This document shows positions 58,521 through 64,000 of a stretch of DNA of 64,000 nt, piece by piece. Position 1 is the first letter of the stretch, and each line of letters starts with the position of its first letter. The notes beneath the pieces are model-generated. The model saw only the letters and a list, made by a program, of their open reading frames with translations. It made no database searches and was not told where the DNA came from. The position numbers were made by a program, and so were the translations under genes. Origin of the DNA: a candidate division TA06 bacterium 32_111 (GTDB taxonomy: Bacteria; Hydrothermota; 32-111); assembly GCA_001508335.1 (NCBI GenBank), contig LGFX01000005.1, positions 1 through 64,000 on the forward strand, given 5' to 3'.

Positions 58521-59283
58521 TTTTCTTTTTCTTTTTTTTATCTCAATTTTTTTAAAGGGACAAAGGATAATCTCTTTTGCACCAAACATAACTGAAACAC
58601 TATTTTATCTTTCCTATGATAGATACCTTGTTGGAAGAACATCTTTCTGTAACTACCCGCCAAACACTGATAAGATTGAAATCGTTGGCTCTTTTATAGA
58701 TATGGATTTTGAGAAGGTTATATCCTTAAAACCTGATATCGTATTCTTTTCAGGCAACCTTACAGATAAATCTGAAAAATTTTTTAAGGAGAAAAATATA
58801 AACTATTTCGACATAAAAATGGAAAAAATCGATGATGTAACAAAAGGTATGGATAGTATTACAAAAATTGTTGGAAAAGATTACGATACATCCAAAGTTG
58901 AGAAGGTTAAAAATAAAATTACAGGTATTAAAAAGGTTAAAAAGAATGAAAAAGTTTTAATAGAAGTTAGTGAAAAGCCTTTCATAATAGCAACCTCATC
59001 GAGTTATATAGGTTCGATTTTAAAACTTTTTGGTTTTGAAATTTTTGAAGATGAAAAGCCTTATATAAACTTTTCTTATGAAAATATCCTATCCTTCAAA
59101 CCTGATATAGTTATATTTATGCATAGTTTCAAAGATGGTAAGGTGAAATACTCGATCTTAAAAAATTTTAGTAAAGTTAGATTTGTTTTTCTTGATGATG
59201 AAAAAATTGATATATTCTCAAGGCCGGGGCCCAGGGTAATAGATGCTATAGATATAATAGAGAGGGATTTTTGTGAAAGGTAA
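58498..59283 (+). CDS. ABC transporter substrate-binding protein (BtuF/FepB type)
   Basis: Periplasmic receptor for a cobalamin, haem or siderophore ABC importer. ATG 58498 gives 261 residues with a signal peptide ending near LKGQ. The class III fold is clear: RIISFAPNITETLFYL, LVGRTSFCNYPP, KPDIVFFSGN, and SFKPDIVIFM in the second lobe. The permease and ATPase genes follow with overlaps. Vitamin B12 is the favoured guess from the P-P-x-x-x-K-I-E-I-V-G motif; not proven. Confidence 0.85.
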   Translation: MGKLKNFSFLFLFFISIFLKGQRIISFAPNITETLFYLSYDRYLVGRTSFCNYPPNTDKIEIVGSFIDMDFEKVISLKPDIVFFSGNLTDKSEKFFKEKNINYFDIKMEKIDDVTKGMDSITKIVGKDYDTSKVEKVKNKITGIKKVKKNEKVLIEVSEKPFIIATSSSYIGSILKLFGFEIFEDEKPYINFSYENILSFKPDIVIFMHSFKDGKVKYSILKNFSKVRFVFLDDEKIDIFSRPGPRVIDAIDIIERDFCER

Positions 59284-60214
59284 AAAACTCTTAATATTTT
59301 TAACTTTTTTCTTATTGACCTCTTTTATTTATATTGATTTTAAACTTTCCAGTTTCGAAAATGATGTAAAAATCGAAATCATAAAATTAAGAATTTTCCG
59401 ATACCTTCTTGTTATTCTATCCGGCATGGTTTTAACTTCATCTGGTGCTGTGATGCAAGTTCTTTTCAAAAATCCTTTACTGGACCCTTATGTTTTAGGT
59501 ATATCAGGAGGTGGACTTTTCGGTTTTTTACTTTCATCAATTCTTTTTAAAGGTAATCTTCTTATCTCAATTTTTTTCTCATTCTTCTTTTCAGTTCTCT
59601 CAGCTCTTCTATCCCTTTCATTCTCTTCAAATATAAAAAGTGATAGAAAAGTTTCTATACTTATCTCTGGGCTACTTGTTAATATACTATTCTCTTCCTT
59701 TGTTATATTATTATCAATGTTTTCTAAAAGGGATATAACATTTCTTTTCTATGCTCTGATGGGCTCTTTCAACCATGTATTCATCTCAAAAAATCTTTTT
59801 CTTTACATATCATTTTTTGTAACAGTTATTTTATCAACAGTTTTCATAATTTTCAAATCTAAAGAACTAGATATAATGTCTATAGATGAAGATATTGCGA
59901 GTACAAGTGGAGTTAATGTAAAGAGCAATTTCTTTTTGATACTTTTGATTATAATTTACCAAACATCGGTAATAGTTTCTTTTGTTGGAATGGTTGGGTT
60001 TGTTGGAATAATTATACCAAACATTTTAAGGATGGCAGGAATTCTAAAAAATAGGGATTTGATTTTGGGATCTTTTTTGGGTGGTGCTTCTTTGATACTT
60101 GTTGCAGATTTTATAAGTAAGTACTCTTTCTCCTTTGAGATCCCTATAGGTGTTGTCCTATCGATTTTTTCTTTACCTTTTATCTTCTGGATAGTTAAAA
60201 ACAATTTTGAATGA
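59273..60214 (+). CDS. ABC transporter permease (BtuC/FecCD family)
   Basis: 313 residues with about nine or ten membrane helices. GTG start, 11-base overlap with the binding-protein gene. The family motif SGAVMQVLFKNPLLDPYVLGISGG (read in short: LFKNPLLDP and LGISGG) and the ATPase-coupling loop with GFVGIIIPNILRM are present. It pairs with the next gene product to form the importer. Confidence 0.9.
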   Translation: MKGKKLLIFLTFFLLTSFIYIDFKLSSFENDVKIEIIKLRIFRYLLVILSGMVLTSSGAVMQVLFKNPLLDPYVLGISGGGLFGFLLSSILFKGNLLISIFFSFFFSVLSALLSLSFSSNIKSDRKVSILISGLLVNILFSSFVILLSMFSKRDITFLFYALMGSFNHVFISKNLFLYISFFVTVILSTVFIIFKSKELDIMSIDEDIASTSGVNVKSNFFLILLIIIYQTSVIVSFVGMVGFVGIIIPNILRMAGILKNRDLILGSFLGGASLILVADFISKYSFSFEIPIGVVLSIFSLPFIFWIVKNNFE

Positions 60215-60215
60215 T

Positions 60216-60971
60216 ATGGTAAATATAGAGAATTTAAAATTTTCATACACAAAAGGAAAAGAGTTTTTAAAGATAGAATCTCTTTCGATAAAAGAAAATG
60301 GAATATACTCTATCGTTGGAGAAAATGGTTCAGGTAAAACAACCTTTTTGAAGTTAATCTGTAAACTTATTGGAGGATATGAAGGGAAGATATACCTTTT
60401 TGGAAAGGATCTTAGGATGATAAAAGAAATTGAACTTGCGGGCATAATCTCTTACATACCCCAAAAGATTTATCTTCACTACGATTTCCCTGTTTACGAT
60501 TTTATAAAGTATGGAAGGTATTCGAAGATGGACCTTTTTGGAAATTTGACTTTCAAAGATCATGAGGATATTAACTTTTTGATGGAAAAACTTGAAATAG
60601 AACATCTTAAAAAAAGGAACTGTTTTTCATTAAGTGGTGGGGAAATGCAACTGGTTCAACTTGCGAGATCCATTTTTCAAGGTGGTAAAATCCTTATAAT
60701 GGACGAACCTTTCTCGAATATAGATTTTAGACATAGAAAAAAAATAATCGAAATTATTCAGGAGTTAAAAGGTGAAAAAACAGTTTTAATTTCAAGCCAT
60801 GACCTTGGAATATGCTTAAATATTTCAGACATCGTTATCGGTTTGAAAAAGGGGAATATTGTTGGAATAGGTAATAAAGACTATATGAAAAATGAACTTC
60901 AGAGAATATTCGATACTGAAATAAATTTTTTAGAGGATAACGGAAAAATCTATTTTTATGAAGGAGTTTAA
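60216..60971 (+). CDS. ABC transporter ATP-binding protein (BtuD/FepC family)
   Basis: About 251 residues. Walker A GENGSGKTT, signature LSGGEMQLVQLAR, Walker B ILIMDEPF and switch His in SSHDLG are all intact. ATG 60216 has no good ribosome site, so coupling to the permease stop at 60214 is likely; a TTG at 60207 is an alternative. Completes the vitamin/metal-complex importer with the two genes before it. Confidence 0.92.
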   Translation: MVNIENLKFSYTKGKEFLKIESLSIKENGIYSIVGENGSGKTTFLKLICKLIGGYEGKIYLFGKDLRMIKEIELAGIISYIPQKIYLHYDFPVYDFIKYGRYSKMDLFGNLTFKDHEDINFLMEKLEIEHLKKRNCFSLSGGEMQLVQLARSIFQGGKILIMDEPFSNIDFRHRKKIIEIIQELKGEKTVLISSHDLGICLNISDIVIGLKKGNIVGIGNKDYMKNELQRIFDTEINFLEDNGKIYFYEGV

Positions 60972-60972
60972 A

Positions 60973-62289
60973 ATGTTAAAAAAATTTTTAATTCTCTCTT
61001 CTCTAATTTTTTCACTTCTGGTAAAGGGAGAATATGTAAAAAGTATAACTCTTGAAAATAAAACTTACACCAAAGAGGATTTTATAAAAAAACAGTTAAC
61101 ATTCAATATTTTTAACTCCGTTGATAGTTCTGATATAGAAAAAAGTAAACTCAACATTTTAAAAACTGAACTTTTTGGAGAAGTTAGGATAGATGTTTTT
61201 AAGGTTGATAGTGGTTTCAAAGAAAAGATTTCTCCAAGCATTTTAAGGAAAGAGAATAAGGATGATTCCGTTGAAGTTAGCATAACTGCAAAAGAGATGC
61301 TCGTATTTCTTCCATCTTTAGGGTTTTCAACAACAAAACCTTACTCAATAACTTTAGGGGCATCATATGGTAACCTTTTCAGAGAAAGGCATAAGATAGA
61401 GTTGGCTTTCACATTTTTAGATGTTAAGGGTGTTTACCTCCTTTACACTCTTCCAACAGTTTATTCAAGAAAATATACTGGAGAATATAAAATTTTTTAT
61501 ACACAGAACGACAGGGACATTTTAAACATTGTCGAGTATCATAAAGGAGTCTATCTTTCAACAGGTTATTCTTTTATATCGGATCTCTCAACACAGTTTA
61601 TTTTAGGTTTCGATAGGGTTAGTTTTAAAGATGATACATTTTCCATTTCCTATAAAAGTAACGATTTGAAAGGTTACGATGAATTTTTACAATCAGGAAT
61701 AAAATTTACTTTAAACAAAAAGAACGATCCGTTTTTCCCAACATCGGGAAATTTTGATGAATTGACTTTTCTATATGAAAGGAATTTTTGGGGAACCGAA
61801 ATCAACAGGTTAAAATTAAGTTTCAACAATGTTAACTATTTTAAATTCTTCAAAGGAACATTTGCTTTTAGAAACAAATTTCTATTGCAGAATGGGAGTT
61901 TAACCTATTATAATCTTGCTGAACCTGATCCATTCGAGAATAGGACAGTTTCGGAAAAGGATGTAACGAATTTTAACAGGTATTCTGGAAGTTTGGAGTT
62001 AAGGTATCCTATTTTAAAGATACCTTTCGAGTATCCTATAATAGGTAAAATATCTTTCAACTACATTGTTACCCTTTTTGCTGATTGGACAACTGTTGCA
62101 TCAGATTATAAAGATTTTCAATTCTTTGAAAAAGGGAGTTATCTTTACGGTTACGGTTTAGGGTTTATGTTCTTTACTGAAATTTTCGACCCTATAGGAG
62201 TTCAGATTGGATTTTCACCTGTTAACGGTTACAACGATATACTTAAAAAGTTGAAATACAATATTTTTCTTCTCTGCTGGAACTTTTGA
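60973..62289 (+). CDS. Omp85-family outer-membrane barrel (BamA/TamA-like, small)
   Basis: 438 residues from ATG 60973 behind AAGGAG. A signal peptide is followed by a single POTRA-like domain (about 25-110, with KTELFGEVRIDVFKVD) and a C-terminal beta barrel with NDPFFPTSGN, typical of surface antigen D15 barrels, and GYGLGFMFFTEIFDP near the end. With one POTRA rather than five it is too small to be the main BamA; it might export or import a partner of the ABC system. Gene begins one base after the ATPase stop. Confidence 0.75.
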   Translation: MLKKFLILSSLIFSLLVKGEYVKSITLENKTYTKEDFIKKQLTFNIFNSVDSSDIEKSKLNILKTELFGEVRIDVFKVDSGFKEKISPSILRKENKDDSVEVSITAKEMLVFLPSLGFSTTKPYSITLGASYGNLFRERHKIELAFTFLDVKGVYLLYTLPTVYSRKYTGEYKIFYTQNDRDILNIVEYHKGVYLSTGYSFISDLSTQFILGFDRVSFKDDTFSISYKSNDLKGYDEFLQSGIKFTLNKKNDPFFPTSGNFDELTFLYERNFWGTEINRLKLSFNNVNYFKFFKGTFAFRNKFLLQNGSLTYYNLAEPDPFENRTVSEKDVTNFNRYSGSLELRYPILKIPFEYPIIGKISFNYIVTLFADWTTVASDYKDFQFFEKGSYLYGYGLGFMFFTEIFDPIGVQIGFSPVNGYNDILKKLKYNIFLLCWNF

Positions 62290-64000
62290 TCAATTCCTTA
62301 AAGTGTAACCTTTATCTTTAATGAAAGAGATGAAAAGTTTTTGGAAATCTTCTATCTCCTCACCTGTTAGAGTTTTTTGATCACTTCCAATAGTATATCT
62401 GAGAGTGACTGATTCGAAACCTTCTGGAATGTTTTCACCTGAATATATATCGTATATTTTGAAGTCTTTTACAAGGTCATTTTTGAACTCTTTCAATTTG
62501 CTTTCGAAATCTTTGAAAATCTCCTTTTTACTTTTCAATATTGAAAAATCAAGGGAAGTTTGGGGGAATGTTGAAAACTGCTTGAATAAAATATTCTTTT
62601 CGAATCCATACAATCTCTCTATTTCAACTTCACAGAAACAGATAACCACTTTCTTATCGAGTAGGGAGTTTATTTTTGGATGAATGATACCTATGTACCC
62701 AATGTATTCAAAATTTTGCCCATCTTGTGAAAAATATATATCTGAAGATATCGAGGGGTTTATAAGTTGATGCTCCGTTGGTGTTCTATAATCTAGTTCC
62801 TTACCTGTTAGTCTTTCAAAAATATCATTCAATATAAGTTTCATTCTAAAGAAAGACTTTTCCTCTTGATTTTTGGTTTTTCTATCTACGGATAATATTC
62901 CGAGTTTTTTTATTTCGCTATCTTTATGGAAGATTTTTCCAATTTCATAAAGAGAGAACTCATCAAAATATTTAAGATTTTCAAATGAGAATTTTAGAAG
63001 AATTGGAAGAAGTGATGATCTCAAAAATTTGTTATCGTTCGTTATGGGGTTTTTTATCTCTATCTCATCTCCAGTTTTGTATCCAACTTTTTTGTTGAAC
63101 TTTTCATCGAACCAAGGATGGGAATCAACTTCGTTAAGATCATATTTGTATGTCAAAAGATCTTTTATAATGTTATCTTTTTCATTTTCATAATTTCGAA
63201 GAGGTGCTTTTATTTGAAGTTTTGGTAGTTCAGGTTTCACATTATCAAAACCGTAAATCCTTACAACCTCTTCAACTATATCCTCTTTTATAGAGATATC
63301 TTTTGTACTCCTATGTGTTGGTGCTGTTATTTTTATTTTATCTTTTTCCTCTTCAACTTCAAATTCGAGTGATTCTAAGATATTTTTGATAATCTTATCC
63401 TCTATATCTATTCCAATAGTTTTCTTTATATATTTGTAATCTGTGAATATAACATTTTTTTTGAATGGATTGTAATTTTTATCTGTAATACAACTCGCCA
63501 TCTTTATTTCTTTTTGATTTTCTTTCAAAAGTTGAACATACCTTAAACAACCTATCAATGCGTTTTCTGGATCGAGTGACTTTTCGAATCTTGCACTCGA
63601 GTCTGTCCTTAAAGCGATTCTTGTGCTCATCTTTCTTATGTGTGTTGCGTTAAAGTTGGCACTTTCGAGGAAAAGTGATTTTGAATCATCTCTTATTTCA
63701 GAATTTCCACCACCCATTATACCTGCTATAGCAACGGGAGTATCTTCATTTTTTATCAAAAGTATCCCTTCCGGTAGTTTTCTTTCAACTTGGTCGAGAG
63801 TTGTAAAAACGAAATCCTTTTTTGCACTATCGACTACTATTTTTTTTATACTGTTCCCATCAAAAGCATGTAAAGGTTGACCTATTTCAACCATAACATA
63901 GTTTGTAAGGTCGACGATCAGGTTTCTTGGAACATGTCCTGTGTTTGATAACCTTATCTGTAAGTTTAAAGGGGAAGGTTCAATTTTTATGTTATCTATC
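62290..64000 (-). CDS. pheT: Phenylalanyl-tRNA synthetase beta subunit (5' end cut by window)
   Basis: The minus-strand frame stays open to base 64000 through LSNTGHVPRNLIVDLTNYVM, so the N-terminus, including most of the tRNA-binding (EMAP) domain, lies outside. Seen here: the B3/4 editing region (GQPLHAFD, GIMGGGNSEI, ESANFNATHIRK), the B5 domain, a catalytic-core-like module, and the C-terminal anticodon-binding domain with TLRYTIGSDQKTLTGEE. The stop touches the stop of the convergent barrel gene without any gap. Confidence 0.93.
   Translation of the reverse strand, partial: IDNIKIEPSPLNLQIRLSNTGHVPRNLIVDLTNYVMVEIGQPLHAFDGNSIKKIVVDSAKKDFVFTTLDQVERKLPEGILLIKNEDTPVAIAGIMGGGNSEIRDDSKSLFLESANFNATHIRKMSTRIALRTDSSARFEKSLDPENALIGCLRYVQLLKENQKEIKMASCITDKNYNPFKKNVIFTDYKYIKKTIGIDIEDKIIKNILESLEFEVEEEKDKIKITAPTHRSTKDISIKEDIVEEVVRIYGFDNVKPELPKLQIKAPLRNYENEKDNIIKDLLTYKYDLNEVDSHPWFDEKFNKKVGYKTGDEIEIKNPITNDNKFLRSSLLPILLKFSFENLKYFDEFSLYEIGKIFHKDSEIKKLGILSVDRKTKNQEEKSFFRMKLILNDIFERLTGKELDYRTPTEHQLINPSISSDIYFSQDGQNFEYIGYIGIIHPKINSLLDKKVVICFCEVEIERLYGFEKNILFKQFSTFPQTSLDFSILKSKKEIFKDFESKLKEFKNDLVKDFKIYDIYSGENIPEGFESVTLRYTIGSDQKTLTGEEIEDFQKLFISFIKDKGYTLRN

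Overview
The window is AT-rich bacterial DNA with densely packed, often overlapping genes and only one structural RNA (tRNA-Leu, CAG). Several signs point to a Gram-negative-type (two-membrane) anaerobe of the FCB group or a related candidate phylum. Two surface proteins end in type IX secretion (Por) sorting-like tails. There are lipoproteins, an Omp85-type barrel and an AsmA-like protein. Energy genes run on ferredoxin, NAD(P) and acyl phosphates: a 2-oxoacid:ferredoxin oxidoreductase, NfnAB, phosphate butyryltransferase/butyrate kinase and two glutamate dehydrogenases. This fits a fermenter of amino acids or peptides. I cannot name the species; a WOR-3/Cloacimonadota-like lineage is a guess.

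Layout. 1-4.7 kb: the 3' part of a large secreted protein, then a decayed IS3-type transposase and gene debris. 4.7-6.9 kb: a surface GH18 hydrolase. 6.9-12.8 kb: buk-ptb facing an operon (symporter, OFOR alpha, OFOR beta-gamma fusion) that together could turn 2-oxoacids into acids plus ATP. 12.9-25 kb: a hybrid histidine kinase, tRNA-Leu, an adenylate cyclase/ATPase/TPR protein, an AsmA-like protein, a PLD/OB-fold secreted protein and a GlcD-type flavoprotein. 25-28 kb: a receiver/PPDK-N fusion. 28-39 kb: a redox and nitrogen block with nfnAB, a cytosolic kinase and an NtrC-type sigma54 activator, a perfect sigma54 promoter, a Cys-rich small protein, two degenerate glutamate-dehydrogenase-like proteins, and two intact GDH genes reading apart from back-to-back promoters. 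39-44 kb: Hsp20 and a sugar/cell-surface operon (LegB-like, CBS-nucleotidyltransferase, DegT-like, lysine-dehydrogenase-like). 44-54.2 kb: a long co-directional run (LiaF-like pair, RecG, lipoproteins, an 11-repeat surface protein, dCMP deaminase, VWA lipoprotein, OsmC, MsrBA). 54.3-62.3 kb: carbamoyltransferase, glycosyltransferase, NHL protein, BtuFCD-like ABC transporter and an Omp85-like barrel. The right edge cuts pheT.

The most unusual region is 28-39 kb. The sigma54 activator sits directly upstream of a textbook -24/-12 promoter whose operon encodes two proteins that follow the glutamate dehydrogenase fold along most of their length but have lost the catalytic lysines. They lie beside one GDH with NADP-type and one with NAD-type cofactor residues, and downstream of the NADH/NADPH/ferredoxin transhydrogenase NfnAB. 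I read this as a candidate undescribed redox/nitrogen control module.

Promoters are easy to see: most divergent gaps hold TTGACA-like and TATAAT-like boxes 16-17 bases apart on both strands. No CRISPR array, prophage, rRNA or replication origin was seen.
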